From: Streptomyces sp. NRRL F-5126
GTDB lineage: Bacteria > Actinomycetota > Actinomycetes > Streptomycetales > Streptomycetaceae
Length of the DNA stretch: 64,000 nt
Direction of reading: 5' to 3'
Assembly (NCBI RefSeq): GCF_000721265.1
Contig: NZ_JOFZ01000006.1
Span: 62,001-126,000 of the forward strand
The translations under genes were made by a program, and so were the position numbers. Under the pieces are notes generated by a model that saw nothing but the letters and a program-made list of their open reading frames with translations, had not been told where the DNA came from and ran no database searches. Below are positions 1-8,792 of this stretch, piece by piece (the first letter of the stretch is position 1; each line of letters begins with the position of its first letter).

Positions 1-251
1 AGGGCGTGCGAGAGGGGCGCCTCGCGGCTGCTCGCCCACGGCTCGGCGAGGCCGGCCATGCCCGGGAAGACCTGCCGGTCCTCCTCCGGCAGCGAGACCA
101 GACCGATCGGGACGCCCAGGAGCCGCACCACCAGGCGGGCGAAGCGGTCCATGCCCTCGTCGGCGGTGGCCGACAGGCCTGCGAGCCGCAGCGCCTCCAG
201 CCGCCCTGGGCCGGGCTGGGCGCGCTCGCCCGGACCCGTGCTGCGCACCAC
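1..251 (-). CDS. GAF-domain signalling protein, N-terminal part only (runs off the window)
   Basis: About 83 residues are visible and the gene continues beyond the left edge. The stretch from 'RLEALRLAGL' to 'RLLGVPIGLVSLPEEDRQVF' and 'AEPWASSREAPLSH' matches the usual opening of GAF sensor domains that precede SpoIIE/PP2C phosphatase or GGDEF outputs in actinomycetes. The output domain lies outside the window, so its activity is unknown. The start is one of two adjacent GTG codons (249-251 or 246-248), both downstream of an AGGAGG about 5 to 8 nt away. The frame of this gene is the same as the N-terminal frame of the upstream MFS gene, which therefore has no in-frame stop before it. Confidence 0.72.
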   Translation of the reverse strand, partial: MVRSTGPGERAQPGPGRLEALRLAGLSATADEGMDRFARLVVRLLGVPIGLVSLPEEDRQVFPGMAGLAEPWASSREAPLSHA

Positions 252-318
252 ACCGACCTCCTGCGATCTCGCATTTCGGCGCTTGCGGCCAAAACGGCAT
301 CGTAGATCACCTTTCACC

Positions 319-338
319 GCCCCGCCGGACGGCGGGGC
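319..338 (-). terminator. Hairpin downstream of the MFS exporter gene
   Basis: An 8-bp perfect stem (GCCCCGCC/GGCGGGGC) with a GGAC loop lies between the end of the MFS gene and the GAF gene. There is no clear T-run on the minus strand, so this is a GC-rich stem that could slow or end transcription rather than a textbook intrinsic terminator. Confidence 0.45.
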
Positions 339-466
339 GCCCCTGTCCCCGGGCGAATCCGGCACCGGGAGGGAGCGGACACTCCTGGCCCGGGCACCGA
401 GCGGTGTCCGGGCGCAGGGCCGTGTGCGGGGGTGGACGCAGAGCTGGACGTGCGCCCCAGGCCGCG

Positions 467-3128
467 TCAGCGTGCCGGGTGGTCCTGGGACTCGTCGGTG
501 GCGGACGGGCGCGGGCCCTCGGGCCGGCCGGTCGGGGCCGGGCCGCGTCCGTTGCCGCCGGCGGGCGCGTTTCCTCCGGCGGGCGCGGGCCCGTCTTGTG
601 GCCCGTAGCCGTCGCCGTTCGCCCACGACGGTGCGGGCCTGTGGCCGTTCGCCGCCGCGGATCCGACGCCGTTGCCGCCCGCGGGCGCGGGGGCACGCGC
701 GGGCTCGGGGGCACGCGCGGGCTCGGGGGCACGCGCGGGCTCGGGGGCACGCGCGGGCTCGGGGGCACGCGCTGTTGGCCACCACCGTGTAGCCGCCGGT
801 CGGCAGATCCGCGAACGCGTACGCGCCGTCCTCGTCCGTGACGCGGTGCGCCAGGACGTTTCCCGCGGGGTCGATCAGCGTCAGACGCGTGTCCGGCAGC
901 GGCGTCCCGTCCGCGTTGTGCACCGTGCCGCGGATGTGCGCGGCGGGCCGCAGCTCGACGTCCTGCAAGGCGTGGCTGCCGTCGCCGAGTTCGACGGGCA
1001 GCGCACCCGGCTGGTGGCCCGCGGCGCTGACCGCGAGGGTGTAGGCGCCCGGCGTCAGCTCGGGCAGCGCGTAGGCGCCCGAGTCGTCCGCCGTGGCCGT
1101 GGCGACGACGTCGCCCCGCTCGTCGGCCGCCACCACGAGCGCGCCCGGGACCGCCGTACCGCCCGCGGAGCGCACCGTCCCCGTCAGGCCGCCCGCGCCG
1201 CGCAGCAGCAGGTCGGTGGTGACCGGCGTGCCGTGGTGGCTGATGGTGACCGCGTGCGGCTGCCTGCCGGACGCCGAGGCGATGACGACGTACTGGCCGG
1301 GACCCGGATCGGCCAGGACGTAGCCGCCGTCCGTGCCCGCGCTGGTACGGGCGAGCTGGCGGCCCGCCGAGTCGATCAGCGTGACGGACGCGTACGACAC
1401 CGGGCGGCCCGTCGCGTCGAGGACGTGGCCGAGCACACCGGGTGACTCGGCGGCCGTCGGCGTCCCCTTGGCGTGGTGGGCCGGGTGGTACGCCGGCTGC
1501 TCGGCGGTGGCGCCGGTCGCGCCGGCCCCGGCGGCCGCGACGGACTCGAGGGTCCGCTCCCCCGCCGGTTCGCCGGTCCCCTGTGCGGCCGACTCGGCGG
1601 CCGGCGCCTCGGACGTGGCCTTCGCGGCCTGGGCGAACGCGGCCGGACGTCCCCTGCGGTAGAAGATCACCGAGACGATCAGGCCTGCCGCGAAGAACGC
1701 GCCCGCCCACCAGTAGGCGGTGGAGTAGCTGTGCAGCGCCGCCTGGACGCGCGCGTCCTGCTCGCCGATGTGGTCCTTGGCGTAGTTGGCGGCCGCGGTG
1801 GCGGCGATCGTGTTGAACAGGGCGGTGCCGATGGAACCGCCGATCTGCTGCATGGTGTTCACGGTCGCCGACGCCACGCCCTGGTCGCGCGGTGCGACGC
1901 CGAGGGTCGCGAGGCTCATCGCGGGCGGCATGACCAGGCCGATGCCGAAGCCGACCAGCAGCAGTCCGGGCAGCACGTGCGGCACGTAGGTGCTGTTGAG
2001 GTCGAGGCGGGTCAGCCAGACCAGGCCCGCGGCCGCCACGCCCATGCCGACCGGGACGACCGGCTTGGGGCCGATCCTGGGGATCAGCAGGTTGGTCGAG
2101 ATCTGCGCCATGATCATCAGCATGCCGATCATGGGCAGGAACGCCACGCCGGTCTGGATGGGCGAGTACCTCAGCGTCTGTTCCAGGTAGTACGTCAGGA
2201 ACAGGAACACACCGAACATGCCCGCGCCGGAGATGAACACACTCGCGTACGAACTGGCGCGGTTGCGGTCGGCGAGCACGCGCAGCGGCAGCAGCGGATG
2301 CTTGGCGCGGGTCTCCCACAGGGTGAACAGCACGAGCAGCACGCCACCCGCGGCGAGGAACGCCCAGACCATCCACTCGCTCCAGGCGTGCGTCTCCGCG
2401 TTGGCGAAGCCGAACACGACGCCGAAGAGGCCGGCGGCCACGAGCAGCGTGCCGAACAGGTCGAGCTTGGGCCTGTCGGCGGGGCGGGCGCCGTGGATGA
2501 AGAGGACGGCGCCGAGTACGGCGAAGACGGCGATGGCGTCGTTGACGTAGAGGGTCCAGCGCCAGTCGAGGTGCTCGGTGAGCACGCCGCCGAGCAGCAG
2601 GCCTATGGCGCCGCCGGAACCGGCGATCGCGCCGAACACGCCGAACGCCCTCGACCGCTCCTTCGGGTCGGTGAACGTCGTGGTCAGCAGGGACAGCGCG
2701 GACGGCGCGAGTACGGCACCGAACATGCCCTGGAGGGCACGCGCGACGACCAGCATGGTGAACCCGTCGGCCGCGCCGCCCAGGGCGGACGCGCCGGCGA
2801 AGCCGACCAGGCCGATGATGAACATGCGTTTGCGGCCGACGAGGTCGGCCAGCCGCCCGCCGAGCAGCAGCAGGCTGCCGAAGGCCAGCGAGTACGCCGT
2901 GATGACCCACTGGCGTCCGTTGTTGTCGAAGCCCAGGTCGTGCTGGGCGGACGGCAGGGCGATGTTCACGATGGTCGCGTCGAGCACCACCATGAGCTGC
3001 GCGAGCCCGATGACGGCCAGCGCCCACCAGCGGCGGGCCGAGTGCTGGGGCGCCTCGCCGGCGGTGGCGCCGCCGGGCCCCGCTGGGGCGGCGGTGTCGG
3101 CACGTACGCCGACGGATGAGGTAGACAC
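467..3128 (-). CDS. DHA2-type MFS drug exporter with fused carboxypeptidase-regulatory-like repeats; reading frame broken near the 3' end
   Basis: The GTG start at 3128 follows GGAGG with 5-nt spacing. Residues about 25 to 530 form a 14-helix drug:H+ antiporter: 'LMVVLDATIVNIALPSAQ' is the family motif of helix 1 and 'GGRLADLVGRKR' the loop 2-3 motif. About residues 560 to 785 hold three beta-sandwich repeats, each of the type 'G.V.d..G.p...a.V.l.d..G......T...G.Y.l..l..G.Y.v', like carboxypeptidase regulatory or CNA-B-like folds. At the 18-bp repeat (689-773) the frame changes. In the upstream frame the code becomes Arg-rich nonsense with no stop before the window edge. In the frame shifted by one base it becomes a Pro/Ala/Gly/Asn-rich tail that stops at TGA (467-469). 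Total length is one base over a multiple of three. It is probably expressed with, and controlled by, the TetR just upstream. Known: DHA2 pumps export toxic compounds. Unknown: the role of the tail. Confidence 0.8.
689..773 (-). repeat. 18-bp tandem repeat, about 4.7 copies, in the MFS gene
   Basis: Four complete identical copies of an 18-bp unit (plus strand GGGGGCACGCGCGGGCTC) start at 689, 707, 725 and 743, and a fifth partial copy ends at 773. In the frame of the downstream tail each unit encodes EPARAP, a plausible flexible linker. In the frame of the upstream domain it encodes CPRARA. Each unit contains a run of five G, a likely place for slippage or for a sequencing or assembly error. 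Confidence 0.9.
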
Positions 3129-3242
3129 CGGGTCCTCCAGGTGTTTCGGATGTGCGGACGGAAGCGCGTCGTCCGGGCACCCGTGGGCGTACTCACGCGC
3201 GCCGTTGGCACGTGGGACGGACGGTGTGACGGCTCCGTGTGC

Positions 3243-3268
3243 CCGCCGGCTCAGCACCGAGCCGGCGG
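3243..3268 (-). terminator. Hairpin between the TetR gene and the MFS gene
   Basis: Perfect 10-bp arms (CCGCCGGCTC/GAGCCGGCGG) around a 6-nt loop lie in the 213-bp gap between the TetR gene and the MFS gene, both on the minus strand. The stem may weaken read-through from the regulator into the exporter. No T-run follows it. The rest of the gap also holds a short direct repeat (CTGATCAGCGC-like) near 3318-3350. Confidence 0.35.
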
Positions 3269-3341
3269 CGTGTTCGTTGTGTTGTGTCCTGGTGATGTGT
3301 GTGGGTGGCCGGCCGGCCGATCAGCGCCGTATCGGCACTGA

Positions 3342-3998
3342 TCAGCGCTGTCTCAGCGCGGGAAGGATCACGGCGTCCACGTACTGCTTGAGGAAGCCGG
3401 CGTCCGGTTCCTTCAGGTCGATCAGGGATCGGGCGATCACGGAACCCAGCAGGAGGTGCGGCAGGTAGGGGCGCGCGGGGCAGTCGGCGGCGGCCTCGCC
3501 GCGCCGTACGGCACGCTCGAAGAGCGCGTCGATCGCCGAGCGGTCCTGCTGCATGAGGTCACGGAAGGCCTCCGCGAGGCCCGTGTCCTTGCTCACCGCG
3601 GGCACGACGGCACGGACGAGGTCCGTGTCCTTCTTGGCCTGCCCGATGCGGGTGGTCAGTTCGTACAGGTCACCGGCGAGGGAACCGGTGTCGAGCCCTT
3701 CGAAGTCGAAGGGCCTGTTGTGCCGGATCGCGGCGGCCACAAGCCGGGGCTTGCCCTGCCACTTGCGGTACAGGGTGGCCTTGCTGGCGCGCGTCCTGGC
3801 CGCGACCGCGTCCATCGTGAGCGCCTCGTACCCCACCTCGCACAGCAGCGCCAGCACGGCACCGTAGATCTCGGCCTCGCGCTCGGCGGAGAGCCGGCTG
3901 CGCCTCGGGCGGACGCAGGGCGCGCATTGCGTGCCACCGGCCCGCTCGTCCCGGGGCGCGTCCGTGGGCGACGCACCGGTCGCCTTGGCCATGCGCAT
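3342..3998 (-). CDS. TetR/AcrR-family transcriptional regulator
   Basis: A 218-residue regulator. The N-terminal helix-turn-helix is clear: 'AVLALLCEVGYEALTMDAVA' followed by 'ARTRASKATLYRKWQGKPRLV' is the TetR DNA-binding signature. The C-terminal two thirds are the ligand-binding/dimerisation part, with the 'YVDAVILPAL' ending common in TetR_C_11-like proteins. I chose ATG 3998 because GGGG lies about 5 nt upstream; a GTG at 4004 and an ATG at 3992 are alternatives. It is encoded directly upstream of the MFS exporter on the same strand, so it probably represses that exporter. The ligand cannot be told from sequence. Confidence 0.9.
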   Translation of the reverse strand: MRMAKATGASPTDAPRDERAGGTQCAPCVRPRRSRLSAEREAEIYGAVLALLCEVGYEALTMDAVAARTRASKATLYRKWQGKPRLVAAAIRHNRPFDFEGLDTGSLAGDLYELTTRIGQAKKDTDLVRAVVPAVSKDTGLAEAFRDLMQQDRSAIDALFERAVRRGEAAADCPARPYLPHLLLGSVIARSLIDLKEPDAGFLKQYVDAVILPALRQR

Positions 3999-4112
3999 CG
4001 TCACCCCGCCCGTCCGGATCCGGTCACGGGATCGCCTGATCCCGCGCTCCAGCGAAACTGCTTCGTACTCTTGAGAGCGTAGAACGCCGCTTATCGAAAC
4101 GCAAACGTACTC

Positions 4113-5012
4113 TTACGCGCGCTGGAGGCCCGCTTGCCGTGCGGCCGCCTCGCCGGCGAGGAGCTTGAGCCGGTCCTCGGACGCGGTGCCGGGCTCGGCG
4201 GTATAGACGATCAGGTCGTGCACGGCGCGGCCCGGCAGGGGCAGCGGCAGGTCGAGGGAGTGGAAGGCCAGTTCCAGCCGGCCGGCGTCGGGGTGCTGGA
4301 GCCGTTTGACGCCGTCGTGGCGCATCAGGACGTCGTGCGCGGCCCACTGGCCGCGAAACTCCGGGCTGAGGGTGCACAGCTCGCCGACGAGTTCGCGCAG
4401 TGCCAGGTCGCGGGGCTCGCGCCCGGCCTCGGCGCGCAGCAGGGCGGCGGTGGCGGCGCCCGCGGCGTCCCAGTCGACGAAGAAACCACGTGCCCCGGGG
4501 TCGAGGAAGATGTAGCGGGCGATGTTGGGGCGGCCGCGCCGGTCGGCGGTGGCGCTGTCGAACATCGGCGCGAGCAGGGCCCGGGCCAGGGGGTTGCGGG
4601 CCACGATGTCCGTGCGGCCGTCGCGTACGAACGCCGAGGACATCGTCATGGAGTCGAGCAGCCACTGGACGCGGGGCGGGACCTCGACGTCCCCGCGACG
4701 CGACGGCGTGCGGCTCGTGCGCCGCGACGACCGGGCCAGGTCGAACAGATGGGCGCGCTCGTCGTCGTCCAGTCGCAGGGCACGGGCGACCGCGGCGAGT
4801 ACCTCTTCGGACACGCCGCCGATGTACCCCTTCTCCAGCCGCGTGTACCACTCCGTGCTCACGCCGGCGAGGACGGCGACCTCCTCGCGCCGCAGCCCGG
4901 CGACCCGTCGACGGGCGCTGGTCGGCAGTCCGGCCATCGCCGGGGTGATCCTGGCGCGCCGGCTGACGAGAAAGTCCCGGACTTCGCCGCGGTTCCCGGG
5001 CTGCTGGTCCAT
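4113..5012 (-). CDS. XRE-family regulator with MmyB-like ligand-binding domain
   Basis: About 299 residues. The first 80 carry the helix-turn-helix of this family ('RRVAGLRREEVAVLAGVSTE' followed by 'WYTRLEKG'), and the rest is the PAS-like MmyB ligand-binding domain ('DIVARNPLARALLAPMFD', 'FRGQWAAHDV', 'FHSLDLPLP'). In streptomycetes these proteins usually sit divergently from an oxidoreductase that they control, and here the partner is the aldo/keto reductase that starts at 5159. The ATG at 5012 was chosen because homologues usually begin at this M(D)QQPGNR-type motif; a GTG at 5030 is possible. The ligand is unknown; MmyB domains have been linked to fatty-acid or methylenomycin-type signals. 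Confidence 0.85.
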   Translation of the reverse strand: MDQQPGNRGEVRDFLVSRRARITPAMAGLPTSARRRVAGLRREEVAVLAGVSTEWYTRLEKGYIGGVSEEVLAAVARALRLDDDERAHLFDLARSSRRTSRTPSRRGDVEVPPRVQWLLDSMTMSSAFVRDGRTDIVARNPLARALLAPMFDSATADRRGRPNIARYIFLDPGARGFFVDWDAAGAATAALLRAEAGREPRDLALRELVGELCTLSPEFRGQWAAHDVLMRHDGVKRLQHPDAGRLELAFHSLDLPLPLPGRAVHDLIVYTAEPGTASEDRLKLLAGEAAARQAGLQRA

Positions 5013-5046
5013 GTCCTTGATGGTAGCCACTGGTCACGACGCGAAA

Positions 5047-5131
5047 GGGGGTTGAGTTTGTACCCCCAGGAACGCGACCTTCTCCGGCGGCGCCGAGCAC
5101 GGTCTCGTGGGATTCGAACGTCCCGACACGA
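5047..5131. promoter_or_regulatory. Divergent promoter region with two inverted repeats (XRE / aldo-keto reductase)
   Basis: The gap between the divergent genes contains GGGGGT (5047-5052) paired with ACCCCC (5062-5067). It also contains GGGA (5109-5112) paired with TCCC (5121-5124) around a TTCGAA core, with flanking TCGTG (5105-5109) and CACGA (5127-5131). Either could be the binding site of the XRE regulator. No other evidence supports one over the other. Confidence 0.3.
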
Positions 5132-5158
5132 CACCAAGAGCGACAACGGAGACACGAC

Positions 5159-6121
5159 ATGACGAGCAAGGCGCCGACCGTGCCGGCGGTGGCGATGGGC
5201 ACATGGGCCTGGGGAGACAGCGGCGAGGCGGGCGACGGCCACTTCGGCAGCCGGCTGAGCGAGTCCGGCCTGCGCGAGGTGGTCGAGAAGGCGCAGTCGA
5301 ACGGGTTCACCTTGTGGGACACCGCCGTGGCGTACGGCATGGGCCGCTCGGAGAGCGCCCTCGCCCGGGCGCTGACGGGTTGCCGCCGCGGCGAGTACCA
5401 GCTGTCGACGAAGTTCACCCCGCAGATCGCGGGCGACGGCGACGACCCGGTCGCGGACATGCTGCGGCAGAGCCTCGACCGCATGAGTACGCACTATGTG
5501 GACTTCTTCTGGATCCACAACCCGGCCGACGTGGAACGCTGGACACCGCCTCTGATCCCGCTGCTCAAGAGCGGCAGGATCAAGCACGTCGGTGTCTCGA
5601 ACCACAACATGGAGCAGATCGCTCTCGCCGACCGGATCCTCGGCGAGGCCGGCTTCCGCGTGGAGGCGGTCCAGAACCACTACAGCCTCCTGTACCGGAG
5701 CTCGGAGCGGGCGGGCATCCTCGACCACTGCCGCGAGCACGACGTGCGGTTCTTCGCCTACATGGTCCTTGAGCAAGGAGCGCTGACCGGCAGGTACGGC
5801 CCGGCACATCCGCTGCCCGAGGGGAGCGGCAGGGCCGACATGTACAACGGCGTCCTGCCCCGGCTGCGGGCGCTGACGGACCGGATGGGGGCGATCGGCG
5901 AGGACCGGGGCGCGTCCGCCGCCGACGTCGCGACCGCCTGGGCCATCGCCAAGGGGACCACCCCGATCATCGGGGTCACGAAGGCGGGTCACGTCGACGG
6001 GCTGGTCCGGGCCCGCGGGATCGAGCTCGCCTGCGAGGAGATCGCGGAACTCGAGGCGCTGGCGGATGCGGCGGACGTCGACACGCGCGGCTGGTGGGAG
6101 CAGGAGATGCGGCAGCCATAG
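5159..6121 (+). CDS. Aldo/keto reductase
   Basis: A 320-residue NADPH-dependent reductase of the (beta/alpha)8 AKR family. The catalytic tetrad is visible: Asp in 'LWDTAVAYG', Tyr in 'AYGMGRSE', Lys in 'LSTKF' and His in 'FFWIHNP'. The cofactor-binding end has 'TPIIGVTKAGHVDGL'. A GGAG lies 7 nt before the ATG. It is transcribed away from the XRE/MmyB regulator, which probably controls it, and is followed by two SDR genes on the same strand, so the three may form a reductase set. The natural carbonyl substrate cannot be read from the sequence. Confidence 0.9.
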   Translation: MTSKAPTVPAVAMGTWAWGDSGEAGDGHFGSRLSESGLREVVEKAQSNGFTLWDTAVAYGMGRSESALARALTGCRRGEYQLSTKFTPQIAGDGDDPVADMLRQSLDRMSTHYVDFFWIHNPADVERWTPPLIPLLKSGRIKHVGVSNHNMEQIALADRILGEAGFRVEAVQNHYSLLYRSSERAGILDHCREHDVRFFAYMVLEQGALTGRYGPAHPLPEGSGRADMYNGVLPRLRALTDRMGAIGEDRGASAADVATAWAIAKGTTPIIGVTKAGHVDGLVRARGIELACEEIAELEALADAADVDTRGWWEQEMRQP

Positions 6122-6191
6122 GAAACTCCTATGCCGTCTGCTCGCTTTTCGTCTTTGCCTCTCATTCTTCGCCCGGCCTACGGTCAAAACC

Positions 6192-6959
6192 ATGACCACA
6201 TTGAAGAATGAAACGGAAAATTCGGAACTCGCTGGAAAGCGGGCTCTGGTCACGGGCGGTTCGCGCGGAATAGGCGCGGCCATTGTGCGCCGGCTTCTGG
6301 ACGCGGGCGCCGAGGTGCTCACGACCGCCAGGTCGAGGGCGAGCACGGTGCCGGAGGGCGCCGCCTTCGTGGAGGCGGACGTACGGACGCGCGCCGGCGC
6401 CGAGGCGCTCGCGGCGGCCGCGCGGAGCACGCTCGGCGGGGTGGACATCCTCGTCGACAACGCGGGCGGCGCACAGCCGTTCCCGAACGCCGCGGCCATC
6501 CCCGACGAGGAGTGGCAGGACCAACTCGACCTGAACTTCCTGGCGTCGGTGCGGCTGGACTCGCTGCTGACCCCGGGGATGCGGGAACGGCGCTCGGGCG
6601 CCGTCGTGCACATCTCGTCGGCTGCCGTCCCCACCTCGGCGCCGCCGTTCCTGCACTACACGGCGGCGAAGGCGGCGCTGGAGAACTACAGCCGCGGACT
6701 CGCCCTTGAGCTTGCGCCGTTCGGGGTGCGGGTCAACGCCGTGTCCCCCGGCAGGACCGCGACGCCCGGCGGTGAGGCGACGCGCGAGCAGTGGGCGCGC
6801 CTGAGCGAAGGCCCCGGACAGGACGACGCCGCGCCGCCCCTGGGGCGCGACGGGCGGCCCGAGGACATCGCGGACGCGGTGCTGTTCCTCGTCTCGGACC
6901 GGGCGAGCTGGTTGACCGGTCGGAACCTCACCGTCGACGGCGGCGAGTTCCCCGCTTGA
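6192..6959 (+). CDS. Short-chain dehydrogenase/reductase
   Basis: A 255-residue classical SDR. It shows the NAD(P)-binding motif TGGSRGIG near residue 18, an NAGG in place of NNAG, the catalytic Ser in 'HISSAAVPTS' and YTAAK as the YxxxK pair, plus the C-terminal 'GRNLTVDGGEF' ending. The Arg after the glycine motif ('TTARSRAS') points to NADP(H). The ATG at 6192 lies 70 bp downstream of the aldo/keto reductase stop; the first codons (MTTLKNETENSELAGK) are unusually AT-rich for this DNA, which is common at translation starts. Oxidoreductase of unknown substrate. Confidence 0.88.
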   Translation: MTTLKNETENSELAGKRALVTGGSRGIGAAIVRRLLDAGAEVLTTARSRASTVPEGAAFVEADVRTRAGAEALAAAARSTLGGVDILVDNAGGAQPFPNAAAIPDEEWQDQLDLNFLASVRLDSLLTPGMRERRSGAVVHISSAAVPTSAPPFLHYTAAKAALENYSRGLALELAPFGVRVNAVSPGRTATPGGEATREQWARLSEGPGQDDAAPPLGRDGRPEDIADAVLFLVSDRASWLTGRNLTVDGGEFPA

Positions 6960-7012
6960 TGAGGGCGAAGTACGAAGGGCCGGACGGAGAACCCCGGAAA
7001 GGGGCGCGAAAC

Positions 7013-7759
7013 ATGAACGACGAGTACGACGGCAAGAACGCGGTGATCACGGGCGGCAGCAGCGGCATAGGCCTCGCCACGGCGAAGCTGCTGGTGGATG
7101 CGGGAGCGCGCGTGGTGATCACCGGCCGTTCCCGTGCCACTCTCGACGCTGCCGCCAAGGAGCTGGGGGACAACGCGACGGCCGTCATGAGCGACGTCTC
7201 CTCGTTGTCCGACCTGGACGGCCTGGCCGCCCGCGTACGCGACGAACTCGGCACGCTGGACGCCCTGTTCGTCAACGCGGGCGTCACCACCGCCGCACCC
7301 CTGGAGTCGACGACCGAGGAGATGTTCGACACGTCGTTCGCCGTCAACGTCAAGGGCGCCTTCTTCACCGTGCAGAAGCTCGCACCGCTGCTGCGCACGG
7401 GCGCCGGCGTCGTCCTCACCACCTCGGCCGCGAACGTCATGGGCCTGGCGGGGACCAGCGTCTACGCGGCCGGCAAGGCGGCACTGCGCTCGATGGCTCG
7501 CACCCTCTCGGGCGAACTGCTGCCGCGCGGGATCCGCGTCAACGCGATCAGCCCCGGCCCCGTGGACACGGGAACCCTGGAGAGGACGATGACCGAGGAG
7601 GCCGCCGAGCGGTTCAAGGCGGAGCGCGTCGCGGATAATCCCATGCACCGTTTCGGGACTCCGGAGGAAATCGCCGGAGCGATGGCATTCCTGGCGTTCG
7701 ACGCCACTTACACCACGGGCAGCGAATTCGTGGTGGATGGGGGCTCAACCCAGCTGTGA
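7013..7759 (+). CDS. Short-chain dehydrogenase/reductase
   Basis: A 248-residue classical SDR, 53 bp after the previous SDR and probably in the same transcript. Motifs: TGGSSGIG near residue 14, VNAG, Ser in 'LTTSAAN', YAAGK for the catalytic Tyr/Lys and 'SEFVVDGGSTQL' at the end. 'ITGRSRATLDAAAKEL' favours NADP(H). GGAAAGG lies about 10 nt before the ATG. Its last 52 bp overlap the convergent LysR gene, so both transcripts are antisense to each other there. Substrate unknown. Confidence 0.9.
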   Translation: MNDEYDGKNAVITGGSSGIGLATAKLLVDAGARVVITGRSRATLDAAAKELGDNATAVMSDVSSLSDLDGLAARVRDELGTLDALFVNAGVTTAAPLESTTEEMFDTSFAVNVKGAFFTVQKLAPLLRTGAGVVLTTSAANVMGLAGTSVYAAGKAALRSMARTLSGELLPRGIRVNAISPGPVDTGTLERTMTEEAAERFKAERVADNPMHRFGTPEEIAGAMAFLAFDATYTTGSEFVVDGGSTQL

Positions 7760-8670
7760 CCGGATTCTGACGTGTTTCCGGTGGATTCGGCGGTGTAGTG
7801 CCAGGTTTCCTGGCGCAGGAATTCGAGCAGGGCCGCTTCCGCAGGGCCCGCACCGGGCCGGATCGCGGCAATAGCGGGCATGGAGACCGCGGGGAGCACC
7901 GGGCGTGTGAGGTGCTCGAACCCGGGAGGCACGGCCGAGGCCGGGACGAGCGTCACGCCCAGGCCGTGGGCGGCCCAGCGCACCGCCGTCGCCGTCTGGG
8001 AGACGCGGGCGACGGTGGCCGGGGCGAGGCCGTTGTCGCGGAGCACGTCGCGCAGCACGCCGTCGAGCGCGCTGTCGTGGTCGAACCTGATCCACGGCTC
8101 CCGCGCCACCTCGCCCAGCTCGACCCGGCCACCGGCGAGCTGGGCGCGCTCGGGGCCGAGCACGGCGACGAACTCCTCGTCGCCGAGGTGGTGGCCCACG
8201 TACAGGTCTTCCTCCCCGCAATCCCCGGCCATCAGGGCGACATCGACCACGCCCCGCCGCGCCAGCCGATCGAGCTCAGCCGGGTTCGCCTCCTCGAAAA
8301 CGGTGACTTCGAGCCGCGGGTAGCGGCGACGCAACGCGGTGAGCGCGCCCGGGAGCTGCCGCGTGCCGAGGCCCATCTGCGCCGCGACGACGAGCTCGCC
8401 CTCCAGTTCGGCGGCGCCGGCCCGCGCCGTCGCCTTCGCCCGCCGCGCCGCCCGAACCGCGACCTCCGCGTCGCGCAGGAAGGCGCGTCCGACGGCGGTG
8501 GGCACGAGACCGGACGGCGTACGGGCGAACAGCGTCACGCCGAGCTCCCGCTCAAGGCCGCGGATCTGCTGCGACACCGACGGCTGGGCGACGTGCAGCG
8601 ACTCGGCGGCGGCCGTCACCGAGCCCGCCTCGGCCACGGCGAGGGCGTATTCGAACTGGCGGATGCTCAT
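7708..8670 (-). CDS. LysR-family transcriptional regulator
   Basis: A 320-residue regulator. Residues 1 to 60 are the winged helix: 'RQFEYALAVAEAGSVTAAAE' leads into 'SLHVAQPSVSQQIRGLEREL', the LysR signature. The remainder is the periplasmic-binding-protein-like effector domain. The ATG at 8670 gives the conserved 'MSIRQFEYALAVAE' start. The last 17 codons are encoded by DNA that is antisense to the 3' end of the convergent SDR, and the C-terminus looks slightly extended for the family. Likely targets are the neighbouring SDRs or the MFS exporter downstream (122 bp gap on the opposite side); no binding site was seen. Confidence 0.9.
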   Translation of the reverse strand: MSIRQFEYALAVAEAGSVTAAAESLHVAQPSVSQQIRGLERELGVTLFARTPSGLVPTAVGRAFLRDAEVAVRAARRAKATARAGAAELEGELVVAAQMGLGTRQLPGALTALRRRYPRLEVTVFEEANPAELDRLARRGVVDVALMAGDCGEEDLYVGHHLGDEEFVAVLGPERAQLAGGRVELGEVAREPWIRFDHDSALDGVLRDVLRDNGLAPATVARVSQTATAVRWAAHGLGVTLVPASAVPPGFEHLTRPVLPAVSMPAIAAIRPGAGPAEAALLEFLRQETWHYTAESTGNTSESGHSWVEPPSTTNSLPVV

Positions 8671-8792
8671 CGGCTCCGTCCCTTCCGGCAGTGGGCCGCG
8701 GCGGACAGCGGTCGGCCCGGCCGTCCTCGCAAGCCTAGGTGAACGGCCCGGCCACCGGATCTGGCGAAGCCCGGGGCGTGCCTCGGCCGGCC

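Noticed and set aside
689..773. CRISPR-like tandem repeat
   Set aside because: Units are directly adjacent with no unique spacers, and the repeat lies inside a coding region.
1473..3119. A 548-codon open frame on the plus strand antisense to the MFS gene
   Set aside because: Composition is Gly/Glu/Arg/His-rich nonsense and the opposite strand carries a clear 14-helix transporter.
307..3180. A 957-codon open frame on the minus strand over the MFS gene
   Set aside because: It is one base out of phase with the true MFS frame. The product is almost entirely Arg, Ala, Gly and Pro with no domain. It is open only because stop codons are rare in this composition.
5105..5131. TTCGAA-centred sequence resembling a tRNA T-arm
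   Set aside because: The flanking bases do not pair as a 5-bp T-stem and no acceptor, D or anticodon arm is present. It is better viewed as a possible operator half-site.
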